A stretch of 64,000 bases of DNA. Origin: an alpha proteobacterium SCGC AAA536-K22 (lineage in GTDB: Bacteria; Pseudomonadota; Alphaproteobacteria; Puniceispirillales; Marisalimonadaceae). Positions 1 through 9,037 of this stretch are shown here, piece after piece. The position numbers and the translations under genes were made by a program. Position 1 is the first letter of the stretch, and each line of letters begins with the position of its first letter. The stretch lies in the NCBI GenBank assembly GCA_000421325.1, contig ATWQ01000003.1:1-64000 (forward strand), given 5' to 3'. The notes below the pieces were generated by a model. It saw nothing but the letters and a program-made list of their open reading frames with translations, did no database searches and was not told the origin of the DNA.

Positions 1-198
1 ATCTTCAATATTATTAGACACATTTATGTTATTAACTATTTTATCACCACTGAAACCTGAAACTCTAAGACCATCATTTTTAATAGCCTCTAAATGGTCT
101 TCCCAAAGATCAATTGCTAAAATATCATTATTATTTTGAGCAAGAAAAGATGCATAAATTGATCCCATTGCACCTGCTCCAATTATAGCAATTTTCAT
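1..198 (-). CDS. panE: 2-dehydropantoate 2-reductase-like protein, N-terminal part (runs off the window)
   Basis: Only the first 66 codons are present; the gene continues beyond the left edge. The product opens MKIAIIGAGAMGS, a Rossmann glycine motif (GxGxMGS) typical of the ApbA/PanE ketopantoate reductase family, followed by a second strand ending in an Asp (AIDLW) at the usual cofactor-binding position. Family members use NADPH to reduce 2-dehydropantoate to pantoate for coenzyme A, but many homologues act on other substrates. The start has a GGAG ribosome binding site 8 bases upstream. The pirin gene lies just upstream on the same strand, so the two may be co-transcribed. Family fairly sure, substrate not. 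Confidence 0.7.
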   Translation of the reverse strand, partial: MKIAIIGAGAMGSIYASFLAQNNNDILAIDLWEDHLEAIKNDGLRVSGFSGDKIVNNINVSNNIED

Positions 199-211
199 AA
201 TTTAATCTCCA

Positions 212-1117
212 TCACTGCTTAATAAAAGTTCCGTTATTTAATTCGGTCATAGCAAGTTGAATTTCTTCTCTAGTATTCATTACAATCGGTCCATGCCATG
301 CGACTGGTTCTTGAATAGGATTACCCGAGACTAGAAGAAATCTAACACCTTCATTTCCAGATAACAGTTTAACTTCATCTCCTTTATCAAAAGTGATAAG
401 CGTCTTGTTTCCACTCATGTCGCGTATCGTATAGTCTTCATTATTATATGATTTTTCAACTTTGATGCCTGTAGGTTTAGAAGCATAGTCAAATTTAGCT
501 TCCCCTTCAAAAATATATGCAAAACAATTATCACGTAATGATATTGGAAAATTTTTGATTTTATTTGGTGGCACATAAATGTCAAAATATTGGGGGTTAG
601 ATGCAATTCCCTTTATTAATCCTTGATACCCTCGGTAATCACCTATTATTATTTTTATAATAGTACCATCGTCGTCATTAATAATTCTGACATCGCTAGA
701 TTTTATATCTTGATAGTTAGGTTCAGTCATTTTTAGGTTAGATGGTAAATTAGCCCATAATTGAAAACCATGCATTTCACCATTAGTATTACCTATAGGC
801 ATTTCTTGATGAAGTATACCTGAACCTGCAGTCATCCACTGAACATCTCCATCATTCAGCTCTCCAGAGTTTCCAAGGCTATCTTTGTGTTCTACGGTTC
901 CTTTTAAAATATAAGTAATTGTTTCTATTCCTCTATGTGGATGCCATGGGAAACCCAATTGGTAATCTTGAGGGTTGTTATTTCTAAAATCATCAAGTAG
1001 TAAAAAAGGATCAAATTCACTAGTATTTCCAAAGCCAAAAGCTCTATCTAATCTTACTCCAGCTCCCTCTAAAACTTGATTTGATTTTTTTCTGTCTAAT
1101 ATTGGTCTAACAGTCAT
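212..1117 (-). CDS. Pirin family protein (cupin)
   Basis: A 301-residue bicupin protein, close to the usual pirin length. The N-terminal cupin carries the pirin metal-binding set: H59 and H61 in WHPHRGIET, and H103 and E105 in GILHQEMP. A C-terminal pirin domain follows with the motif EPVAWHGPIVMNT. Known pirins bind iron in the cytoplasm; some have quercetin 2,3-dioxygenase activity and others are thought to be regulators or redox sensors. No strong Shine-Dalgarno sequence is visible before the ATG. It ends 13 bases before the panE-like gene on the same strand, suggesting co-transcription. The specific function cannot be deduced here. Confidence 0.9.
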   Translation of the reverse strand: MTVRPILDRKKSNQVLEGAGVRLDRAFGFGNTSEFDPFLLLDDFRNNNPQDYQLGFPWHPHRGIETITYILKGTVEHKDSLGNSGELNDGDVQWMTAGSGILHQEMPIGNTNGEMHGFQLWANLPSNLKMTEPNYQDIKSSDVRIINDDDGTIIKIIIGDYRGYQGLIKGIASNPQYFDIYVPPNKIKNFPISLRDNCFAYIFEGEAKFDYASKPTGIKVEKSYNNEDYTIRDMSGNKTLITFDKGDEVKLLSGNEGVRFLLVSGNPIQEPVAWHGPIVMNTREEIQLAMTELNNGTFIKQ

Positions 1118-1216
1118 ATTTTAGTTATAACTTTAAAAATAATAATTATGAACTTTTTTTATTTATTTCGATAAATTAATATTTCACAAAATATAAACCA
1201 AAAAGGAAATTATAAT

Positions 1217-1949
1217 TTGTTTGAGCAAGCGCTTAATGGCTTAAGTATAATTTATCAATTAGAAATATTAATACCTGTAAGTATTTTGGCAGTTATGCTG
1301 GTTGCAATATCAAAATCTGGATTTGGAGGTGGCTTAGGTGGACTAGGGTTCCCTTTGATGGTATTAGTATTGCCGCCTAAATTAGCATTGGCAGTTTTTT
1401 TACCCTTAACATTATTAACAGATATATGGGTAACATTTGTATGGAGAAAATTTTTTATTTTTGAAATTATTTGGATGATGGTCTTAGGAGGTATGATTGG
1501 CCAATTACTTTGTTGGATTTTTTTTAATTATTTAGATGATAGATCTATTACAAAAATCAAAAAATCATTTACATAAATTAGAACCAAATTTTTTTAGAGC
1601 AGTTTTTTGGTGCTCTTTATCTGGATTTGCAAGCTTTGTTGCATGGGCAGGCTCTGTTCCTGCTCAGATTTATCTTTTAAAATTAGGAGTTAATAGGAAA
1701 AATTTTGTGGGAATAATGAGTTTCTACTTTTTTTTAATTAATTTTTCAAAAATTCCTTTTTATATTGATCTTAAAATTTTTACTAAGGAAACTCTTTTTT
1801 TAAGTTTTATTTTAATTCCTGTATTGCCTATTGGTGTATTCTTAGGTAAATGGCTAAATCTAAAACTTTCTGATAATTTATTTTACAACATTAGTCATGT
1901 GGCTTTATTTTTATGTGGTGTTCATTTAATAATAAAAAATACAATTTAG
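1217..1949 (+). CDS. TauE/SafE family sulfite exporter-like permease (interrupted by one frameshift)
   Basis: Two overlapping open frames (1217-1576 and 1536-1949) together encode one hydrophobic protein of the TauE/SafE family, which exports small sulfur or carboxylate anions such as sulfite and sulfoacetate. The first frame has the diagnostic motif SKSGFGGGLGGLGFP near residue 33; the second supplies the second half, with the motif SGFASFVAWAGSVP. Deleting one A from the A6 run at 1559-1564 joins them into about 243 residues, a normal length. The start is probably TTG at 1217, with AAGGA about 10 bases upstream. Its stop overlaps the ribosome binding site of the next gene, so the two are coupled. 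Whether the break is real or a sequencing error is not decidable here. Confidence 0.75.
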
Positions 1950-1958
1950 GAGATGAAA

Positions 1959-2342
1959 ATGGAAAGTCAAATTTTTAAAAAAGGAATAGCAAAAAGAAGG
2001 AAAGTACTAGGTGATGCATATGTAGATAAGGCTCTTGCGTCTGCAGATGAATTAGGTGCAGATATGCAAAAATTAGTTACTGAATATGCTTGGGGTGAAA
2101 TCTGGAATAAAGAAAATTTGTCAGATAGAGATAGATCATTGGTAAACTTAGGCATGATTGCTGCTCTTAATAGATCACACGAATTTAAATTGCATGTTAG
2201 AGGTGCTTTGAATAACGGATTAACGAGATTACAAATACGTGATATTGTTTTACAGATTACAATATACTGTGGAGCTCCTGCAGGTTTAGAGTCACTTAGG
2301 CATATTAGAGAAGTATTTGCAGAAGTTGACTCAGAAAAATAA
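1959..2342 (+). CDS. Carboxymuconolactone decarboxylase family protein
   Basis: A 127-residue, all-helical AhpD/CMD-like protein. It resembles 4-carboxymuconolactone decarboxylase (PcaC): the core around LSDRDRSLVNLGMIAAL, HEFKLHVRGALNNGLTR and IYCGAPAGLESLR follows the family pattern. The lone Cys in the last motif does not form the CxxC of peroxidase-type AhpD proteins. An in-frame ATG at 1953 directly abuts the AGGAG at 1948-1952, so the ATG at 1959, with six bases of spacing, is the better start. No other protocatechuate-pathway genes are nearby. The neighbouring TauE-type exporter gives no clear substrate. Family confident, reaction uncertain. Confidence 0.8.
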   Translation: MESQIFKKGIAKRRKVLGDAYVDKALASADELGADMQKLVTEYAWGEIWNKENLSDRDRSLVNLGMIAALNRSHEFKLHVRGALNNGLTRLQIRDIVLQITIYCGAPAGLESLRHIREVFAEVDSEK

Positions 2343-2405
2343 TAGATAAATTAAATAAATTGGGGATTTATTTATATGGTATAATATTTTTTCAAGCGGA
2401 ATATA

Positions 2406-3821
2406 ATGGATCATAAAAAAAACAAAGTAAATTTTGATAAAAATTTAGTTTCAACTAATGAGACAAACTCTATAAGTTTATATGGTCTTACTCCTGTTGT
2501 AGAAGATGCTATTTTAAATGCTATACATAAAAAAAGCAGGACAAGTTTAAAAAAATTAATCGAACCGCTTCATCCAGCTGATCAAGCTGATATGTTGGAA
2601 AGACTTACTAGTGATAAATTAAATATATTCTTAAGCCTTCTTGGAAGGTCTCTTGATCCAGAGGTTTTAGTTTATCTTGATCATAATGTTCAAGAAAAAG
2701 TTATTGATATTCTTGGTCCTAAAATTCTTGCAAAGGCAATTCCTGAATTACATTCAGATGATGCTGTTGAGATACTTCAAGAATTAGAGGAAAAAGACAG
2801 AAATGTAGTTATTAAACAACTGCCAAAAGCTGACAGGATATTAGTTGAAGAGACCTTGTCATACCCTGTTTCATCAGCTGGAAGGTTGATGCAACGAGAA
2901 TTCTTAGCATTTCCTGGAAATTGGACAGTAGGTCAGACAATTGATCATATGAGAGCTAATACACAAGATGAAGAGGATAGTTTTTATTCAATTTATATTG
3001 TTGATCCGGCCCAAAGATTGATGGGGGCTATTTCCCTATCTAAATTATTATCTGCCAAAAGACCTGTAAGATTAAATGATTTAATGGAATTAAAACCAAG
3101 AAATGTGAATGTTGAAACTGACCAAGAAGAAGTAGCTCTTCTTTTTCAGCAGTATGGTCTTGTCAATATGCCTGTAGTTGATAATGCAGATAGGCTTCTC
3201 GGTGTAATAATTGTTGATGATATCGTTGACGTGATTAATGAAGAAGCAGAGGAAGATTTACAAGGATTAACCGGCGTAAGTGATCTCTCAATAACGTCAT
3301 CTTTTTTAGAAACTGCTAAAGGACGTTTTTCTTGGCTAATTCTAAACATGTTTACTGCTGTTTTGGCATCCTCAGTTATAGGTTTATTTCAGGAAGAAAT
3401 TGAAAAATTAGTTGCATTAGCTGTTCTTATGCCAATTGTTGCATCCATGGGAGGAAATGCAGGAACACAAACAGTAACTGTAGCAGTAAGAGCATTAGCA
3501 ACAAGGCAATTAAATTATAGCAATCTTCAAAAATTCGTTTTAAAAGAAACTTGGGTTGGAATGCTTAATGGGTTTTTATTTGCTTTTTTATCTATTTTGT
3601 TGGCTTATTTTTGGTTTGGCGACAAACAAATTGCTATTATAATGGGATTAGCAATGATTGCTAATTTATTGTTTGCAGGTATTCTAGGTACTTTAATTCC
3701 ACTTACTCTAGAAAAATTTAAAATTGATCCCGCGATTTCCAGCTCAGTTTTTTTGACGACTGCAACTGATGTTATAGGCTTTTTTACGTTTTTAGGTTTG
3801 TCGGCTTTAGTAATATTATAA
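2406..3821 (+). CDS. mgtE: Magnesium transporter MgtE
   Basis: A 471-residue protein with the full MgtE layout. There is an extended N-terminal tail, a helical MgtE N domain (about residues 45-150, including PLHPADQADMLERL and LHSDDAVEILQEL), a CBS pair (about 155-285) and a five-helix C-terminal membrane domain (about 310-471) with the motif MPIVASMGGNAGTQT characteristic of the pore helices. In characterised MgtE the cytoplasmic N and CBS domains bind Mg2+ and close the channel when internal magnesium is high. Only 63 bases separate it from the upstream gene and I see no Mg2+ riboswitch. The DUF1489 gene follows 15 bases later. Confidence 0.95.
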   Translation: MDHKKNKVNFDKNLVSTNETNSISLYGLTPVVEDAILNAIHKKSRTSLKKLIEPLHPADQADMLERLTSDKLNIFLSLLGRSLDPEVLVYLDHNVQEKVIDILGPKILAKAIPELHSDDAVEILQELEEKDRNVVIKQLPKADRILVEETLSYPVSSAGRLMQREFLAFPGNWTVGQTIDHMRANTQDEEDSFYSIYIVDPAQRLMGAISLSKLLSAKRPVRLNDLMELKPRNVNVETDQEEVALLFQQYGLVNMPVVDNADRLLGVIIVDDIVDVINEEAEEDLQGLTGVSDLSITSSFLETAKGRFSWLILNMFTAVLASSVIGLFQEEIEKLVALAVLMPIVASMGGNAGTQTVTVAVRALATRQLNYSNLQKFVLKETWVGMLNGFLFAFLSILLAYFWFGDKQIAIIMGLAMIANLLFAGILGTLIPLTLEKFKIDPAISSSVFLTTATDVIGFFTFLGLSALVIL

Positions 3822-3836
3822 TTTGGGTTCTTAATT

Positions 3837-4256
3837 TTGTCTTATCATCTAAAAAAAATAGCAGTCGGAATTGAAACAGTTGAAAGACTTTCTATCAGGC
3901 AAGAAATGATAAAAGAAAGTTATGGCACAATTTTACACACTACTAGAAACATGCCCAAAAAAAGAGAAGATTTGATCAAAACTGGTTCAATATTTTGGAT
4001 TATCAAAAGAAATGTTTTAGTCCGACAGAAAATAATAGACATTGTATCCGTTATCCGAAGTGATGGAAGCAAAGGATGTGAAATTGAATTAAATAAAAAT
4101 CTTATAAAGGTAATTCCTACTCCAATGAAACCATTTCAAGGATGGAGATATTATTTAGAAGAAGATATTCCACGTGACTTAAATTTAAATAAAGAAACAG
4201 GTGAAGATTTACCAGATAATATAAATTCTGAATTGATTAAATTAGGATTATACTGA
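3837..4256 (+). CDS. DUF1489 family protein
   Basis: A 139-residue soluble protein that I recognise as DUF1489, a family of unknown function widespread in Alphaproteobacteria. Diagnostic stretches are the N-terminal LKKIAVGIETVE, the middle SIFWIIKRNVLVRQ and the motif PTPMKPFQGWRYY. It starts with TTG at 3837 and follows mgtE by 15 bases, so it is probably in the same transcript. No catalytic motif is evident and no function should be inferred from the neighbour alone. Confidence 0.8.
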   Translation: MSYHLKKIAVGIETVERLSIRQEMIKESYGTILHTTRNMPKKREDLIKTGSIFWIIKRNVLVRQKIIDIVSVIRSDGSKGCEIELNKNLIKVIPTPMKPFQGWRYYLEEDIPRDLNLNKETGEDLPDNINSELIKLGLY

Positions 4257-4363
4257 TTAAGTAATTAACAAATATAATATTTAAATTTTAAAGAAATTGT
4301 TTTTTTATCCAAATGCCAATAATAAATAGTTGAAATAAATAATGTATTAGGAAAGTTGAAGTT

Positions 4364-5480
4364 TTGTTCAAAATATTTAATTTTAAAACTTTTATGTTTT
4401 TTGTAATTTTAGGAATAAGTATATTTAGTTATAAATATTTAGTATCTTCAAAACCACAAGCAAAACCATCAAAAGTCGAAGAAAAAACATTTTATGTAAA
4501 TGTGATTAAAACAAAAAGAAATGACTATACTCCAATATCAGATGCATATGGAAAAATAGTTTCTTCAAGGATTGGTGATCTTCGTTTTGGTGTTTCTGGA
4601 AGAATTGATTTTATTTCTAACTCTTTTCTAAACGGTGCCTTTGTAAAAAATGGCCAAATTTTAGCCAAACTTGATCAAAAACGATTTTTGCTTGAAATAA
4701 AAAAACTAAAATTTGAAACACAAGAATTAGCTACGCAATTAGATATCAGAAAAAGACAAGTAAAAAGGTATAAGTCTATGTTACTAAGAAAAGTTATATC
4801 TCAAAATAAGTATGATAATGAGTTAATTCTTTTATCAAAAAACAGGTCAGATTTTAATAGATCCACAATTATTCTAGAAAAAGCAAAGGAAGATTTGTCT
4901 GATACTATTTTGAAAGCAAAATTTAATGGCAGGTTATATAATGTTAAAATTAATAAAGGACAATTTATTACAACTAATGAAAAATTAGCTAATATATTTT
5001 CTTTAGAAGATTTAGAAGTTGAGTTTGTTATACCATCAAAAATCTATTCAAATTCCATCAATTTAATTGGAAAGTCTATTAATGTTATATGGGAGGGTGG
5101 AACAACTCCATTGAAAAAAATAAAAGCTAAAATTGAAAGAGCTGATGGAAAAACAAATGAAGAAGAAGGGGGGGGGGAAATTGTTTGCAAAAATAAATAA
5201 TGCAGAAAATAAAAGTAATTATATTCCACTCGGTACATTTGTACGTGTAAATTATCCTGAGGGTAATTTTAAAAATATATTTAAATTACCAGAAAGTTCT
5301 TTGTACGGAGAAAATATATATTTTGTAGAAGATGGTATTGCTAAGAAAAAAAAAGTGAATCTATTATATAAGGGTTCAGGTTATATTTTGGTTGATGGAA
5401 ATATTTCAGAAAAAGATTTGATTATTACAACAAGAATGCCGGATAATTTAAATAATCAAAAAGTTACAATTTTAAATTAA
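4364..5480 (+). CDS. RND efflux pump periplasmic adaptor (membrane fusion protein), interrupted at a G10 tract
   Basis: Two overlapping frames (4364-5200 and 5133-5480) make one HlyD/AcrA-type adaptor: an N-terminal membrane anchor (about residues 5-25), a lipoyl/barrel-sandwich half with FLNGAFVKNGQILAKLD, a coiled-coil hairpin (about 105-165), the second lipoyl half (NGRLYNVKINKGQFI) and a beta-barrel region. The frame breaks in a run of ten Gs at 5168-5177; nine Gs would restore a 371-residue protein. Such proteins link an inner-membrane RND pump to an outer-membrane channel. The pump gene follows 34 bases after the stop. The start is TTG at 4364 with AGGA upstream. A phase-variable switch or a sequencing error are both possible. 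Confidence 0.8.
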
Positions 5481-5514
5481 CTTTTCAAAAATATTAAAAT
5501 TTTAGGATAAAATT

Positions 5515-8500
5515 TTGTCACAATTTAGAGAGTCTGGTTTTTTAAAATTTTTTGTAGAGCATCGAACCTCTGCCAATATAATAATGATATTAATGATTGT
5601 GGTTGGATTACTTTCTATTGGTAGATTGAACAAGCAATTTTTCCCTGACTTTGAAGTTGAGGTTGTAGGCGTTTCAGTAGATTGGCCCGGAGCTACTGCT
5701 GAAGAAATAGATAAAAATATTGTACAATTATTGGAACCTGAACTAAGACCTATTTCAGGTGTCAAGAAAGTATCATCAAAATCCGTTGAAGGTGTTGGCG
5801 TTACTCAAGTAGAATTTAATTATGGGTATGACATGCAAAAAGGTAGGACAGACATTGAAACAGCAGTATCCAGAATAAATTTTCCTCAAAAAGCAAACAA
5901 ACCTAAAATAGTTGTTGGGGAATTCTTTGATACGGTTACTAGAATAGTTTTATCTTCAAATATGCCTTTATCAGAACTTAGATTAATATCAAAAAAGCTT
6001 AAGGAAGCACTTTTAAATTCTGGTGTAGATAAGGTTGATATTCAAGGTCTTCCAAAGGAAGAGATCTTGATTGAAATACCTCAAATAGAAACAGCAAGGT
6101 TAAAATTGTCATTTAACCAAATTGCTAATCTAATTAAATCTGAAACTCAGGATGTTTCAGGTGGCAGTTTTGCCGATGGGTCATTGCGGGTTAGGACTGA
6201 AGGTGAAAAGAGATTAGTAGAAACGTTCAACAAATTAGAACTTAAAAATTCTATTTCTGGGGGTAGGATTATTCTTCAAGATATAGCTAAAATATCTTCT
6301 AGTTTTGAACAAGGGAGCATATTAAAATCTGTTGACGGTAATCCTGCTGTAGAATTATGGGTCAGAAGAAGTAAAACTAGCGATGCTCTTAAAGTGTCAG
6401 AAAACGTTGAAAAAGTAATTTTGAAATCAAAAAATATAATTGGTAATAAAGTTAAAATTGAGACTTACAACACAGCAGCAAATCTTATCCAAGAAAGGAT
6501 AACCCTATTAGTCAAGAATGGACTTAGCGGTCTGTGCATTGTTCTAGCTGTATTATTTTTATTTTTAAGTCGAAATACTGCAATTTGGGTGGCTTTGGGT
6601 ATTCCAATAGCTTTTCTTGCTACTTTTGGCGTAATGTTAGTTTCAGGTCAATCGATCAATATGATCTCTTTATTTGGTCTTATTATGGCGCTTGGTATAG
6701 TAGTCGATGATGCAATTGTTGTAGGTGAACATTCATCATATTTAAAAACTAAGAGACGACTAAATAGTTCACAAGCTCCAGTTGTTGCCGCAACTCGTAT
6801 GTCTATGCCTGTAATATCAGCTATGTTAACTACAGTAGCTGCATTTATACCTTTATTTATGGTTAAAGGAGTAATCGGTGAAATTATTGCAGCTATTCCT
6901 TGGGTAGTATGTGCTGTTTTAGTTGCTAGTTTGATTGAGTGTTTTCTTGTTTTACCGGCACATTTAGCACATTTTGATAAAAAGAAAGTTGAAGAAGGTA
7001 AATTCAGGCTTTGGTTTGATAAGAGATTTATTTCGTTTCAAGAAGGGATATTTAAAAGATTTATAACATTAACATTTAATTATAGATATGTGACTTTTAT
7101 GTTTGCTATCGGAATGTTTATAGTTTCTGTTGGAATGATGTCAGGTGGAAGAGTTATGTTTAGCTTTTTCCCAACGCCTGAGGCAGATATCATTATTGCT
7201 AATTTTAAGATGCATTCTGGAACGACTAGATCTAAAACTGAAGAGATGTTGAATAAACTTGAAGGAGGTCTAATTAAAACTTCTAATAAGTTTTCAACTT
7301 CTCCTAATTTAGTAAAATTTAGTATGTCAACAATTGGAGGTAGAACTTCATTTTCAAATGGATCTGGACCAAATTCCAAGGGAAGTGATTTATTAGGCTC
7401 TATGGTTGTTGAATTAAAAACAGCTGATAAAAGAAAAATTCGGACAAATCAGTTCATAAAAGAATGGAAAGATAATATTCAATTTGTTGAGGGCTTAGAT
7501 AAACTAACTATTAGATCGCCCAGTGGAGGACCTCCGGGAAGAGATTTAGATATAAGATTTCAAGGGGACAAACTAGAAACTCTTAAGATTGCATCTAATG
7601 AATTAATAGAGATTGCTAGAACAATTCCTGGTGTAACCTCTTTAAACGATAATCTTGAGTTTGGTGTTCAAGAAAAAATTTTAACTTTAAATAATAAAGG
7701 GCAATCACTTGGTCTATCTATTTTAAATATTGGAGAACAGGTAAGATCTGCTATTAATGGAATTATCATATCGGAGTTTCCGAAAGCAGATGAAGAAGTG
7801 GTGGTCAGATTGAAGTTATCTGAAAGAGAAAAACTTACAGATATGATAAATGATTTGAGAATTATCACTCCTCTTGGAACAAGTTTTAAGCTTCAGGAGG
7901 TAATTACAATAAGTGAAAAGATCCCATTCGCGTCTATTAATAGAAAAAATGGTTTTAGAGAAGTAACAATTACTGGAGATTTATTTCCTGCATTAATGAA
8001 TACGTCTGAGGCAAGGCAATTTTTGCTGAATAATGGATTACCAGAGATTGCTAAAAAATATAATCTTAATTATAGATTTGACGGACGAGATTTAGAACAA
8101 AAAGAGACTTTTGCAGACATGAAAATTGGATCAATAATTGGCTTGTTATTAATCTATATTATACTAGCATGGGTATTTAAATCTTGGACAAGACCATTTT
8201 CAATTATGATAATGATACCATTCGCTTTTATTGGAGCGGTTCTTGGTCATTATTTGTTAGGCCTAACTATGTCTATTTTGTCGATGTTTGCTCTCTTAGC
8301 ATTGGCAGGTATAGTTGTAAATAATTCGATTATATTAGTATCTACTATTGAAAGAAGGTTTGATGATTTGATAAGTCAAAATGATAAAGATCGTCAAGAT
8401 GATAAAGTAATTAATGAGGCTATAATTGCTGGAGTAGTAGATAGATTTAGACCTGTTCTACTAACATCTCTTACTACGATAGGAGGTTTATCAGCACTTT

Positions 8501-8661
8501 TGTTCGAAAAATCACTCCAAGCTCAATTCTTGATCCCAATGGCAGCTACAATTGTTTTTGGTCTCGGTATTACAGCTTTTCTTGTGCTTGTCATAGTTCC
8601 TTCTATGATGGGTATAAGTAACGATTTTTCCAGTTTTTTTAAAAATATTAGAAGAAGATAA
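5515..8661 (+). CDS. RND family efflux transporter, inner-membrane permease (AcrB/HAE-like)
   Basis: A 1048-residue permease with the RND layout: a first membrane helix (about residues 20-38), a large periplasmic porter loop, helices 2-6 from about 335, a second periplasmic loop, and helices 8-12 to the end. Helix 4 carries GIVVDDAIVVGEHS, the two adjacent Asp residues of proton relay; helix 10 has LAGIVVNNSIILVS. The substrate (drug, lipid or metal) cannot be read from sequence, but charged residues typical of metal pumps are not obvious. It starts with TTG at 5515, with AGGAT about seven bases upstream. It forms an operon with the adaptor and reads into hisI four bases downstream. No outer-membrane channel gene is in the window. 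Confidence 0.93.
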   Translation: MSQFRESGFLKFFVEHRTSANIIMILMIVVGLLSIGRLNKQFFPDFEVEVVGVSVDWPGATAEEIDKNIVQLLEPELRPISGVKKVSSKSVEGVGVTQVEFNYGYDMQKGRTDIETAVSRINFPQKANKPKIVVGEFFDTVTRIVLSSNMPLSELRLISKKLKEALLNSGVDKVDIQGLPKEEILIEIPQIETARLKLSFNQIANLIKSETQDVSGGSFADGSLRVRTEGEKRLVETFNKLELKNSISGGRIILQDIAKISSSFEQGSILKSVDGNPAVELWVRRSKTSDALKVSENVEKVILKSKNIIGNKVKIETYNTAANLIQERITLLVKNGLSGLCIVLAVLFLFLSRNTAIWVALGIPIAFLATFGVMLVSGQSINMISLFGLIMALGIVVDDAIVVGEHSSYLKTKRRLNSSQAPVVAATRMSMPVISAMLTTVAAFIPLFMVKGVIGEIIAAIPWVVCAVLVASLIECFLVLPAHLAHFDKKKVEEGKFRLWFDKRFISFQEGIFKRFITLTFNYRYVTFMFAIGMFIVSVGMMSGGRVMFSFFPTPEADIIIANFKMHSGTTRSKTEEMLNKLEGGLIKTSNKFSTSPNLVKFSMSTIGGRTSFSNGSGPNSKGSDLLGSMVVELKTADKRKIRTNQFIKEWKDNIQFVEGLDKLTIRSPSGGPPGRDLDIRFQGDKLETLKIASNELIEIARTIPGVTSLNDNLEFGVQEKILTLNNKGQSLGLSILNIGEQVRSAINGIIISEFPKADEEVVVRLKLSEREKLTDMINDLRIITPLGTSFKLQEVITISEKIPFASINRKNGFREVTITGDLFPALMNTSEARQFLLNNGLPEIAKKYNLNYRFDGRDLEQKETFADMKIGSIIGLLLIYIILAWVFKSWTRPFSIMIMIPFAFIGAVLGHYLLGLTMSILSMFALLALAGIVVNNSIILVSTIERRFDDLISQNDKDRQDDKVINEAIIAGVVDRFRPVLLTSLTTIGGLSALLFEKSLQAQFLIPMAATIVFGLGITAFLVLVIVPSMMGISNDFSSFFKNIRRR

Positions 8662-8665
8662 AAAG

Positions 8666-9037
8666 ATGGTTAAAAATGTATATACTACTCTAAGTTCTGA
8701 AAACTTTGATGTTTCAGATATAAAATTTAATAGAGATGGATTAGTCCCAGTCATTGCACAATGTGTTCATTCTGGAACTATTTTAATGATGGCATGGATG
8801 AATAATCAATCTGTAAAAAAAACAATTGATACTAAGGATATGTACTATTTTTCAAGGTCAAGAAATCAACTTTGGAAAAAGGGAGAGACAAGTGGAAATT
8901 TTCAAAGACTACGTGAATTAAGATTAGATTGTGATAGTGATACATTATTAGCCTTAATTGAACAAACTGGGGTAGCTTGTCATACTGGGGTGAGGAGTTG
9001 TTTTTTTAAATCATTACATGATGAAAAAAATGACTAA
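8666..9037 (+). CDS. hisI: Phosphoribosyl-AMP cyclohydrolase (histidine biosynthesis)
   Basis: A 123-residue single-domain HisI, without the HisE fusion found in enterobacteria. It opens the purine ring of phosphoribosyl-AMP, the third step of histidine synthesis. The Mg2+-binding aspartates are D88, D90 and D92 in LDCDSD, and the zinc cysteines are C89, C105 (ACHTG) and C112 (SCFF). The substrate motif YFSRSRNQLWKKGETSG (residues 61-77) is intact. It lies four bases after the RND permease and its end overlaps rlmE by 20 bases. No other his genes are present, so this is an isolated his gene in an unrelated transcript. Confidence 0.95.
   Translation: MVKNVYTTLSSENFDVSDIKFNRDGLVPVIAQCVHSGTILMMAWMNNQSVKKTIDTKDMYYFSRSRNQLWKKGETSGNFQRLRELRLDCDSDTLLALIEQTGVACHTGVRSCFFKSLHDEKND

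Noticed and set aside
1953-1958. Upstream ATG for the carboxymuconolactone-decarboxylase-like gene.
   Set aside because: It directly follows the AGGAG, leaving no spacing; the ATG at 1959 has the correct distance.
2343-2405. Leader of mgtE considered for a magnesium riboswitch.
   Set aside because: Only 63 bases, with no strong hairpins.
7080-7379. Minus-strand open frame of 99 codons within the RND permease gene.
   Set aside because: It is entirely antisense to strongly conserved coding sequence and its product has no protein-like motif; the same holds for the other antisense frames in this window.
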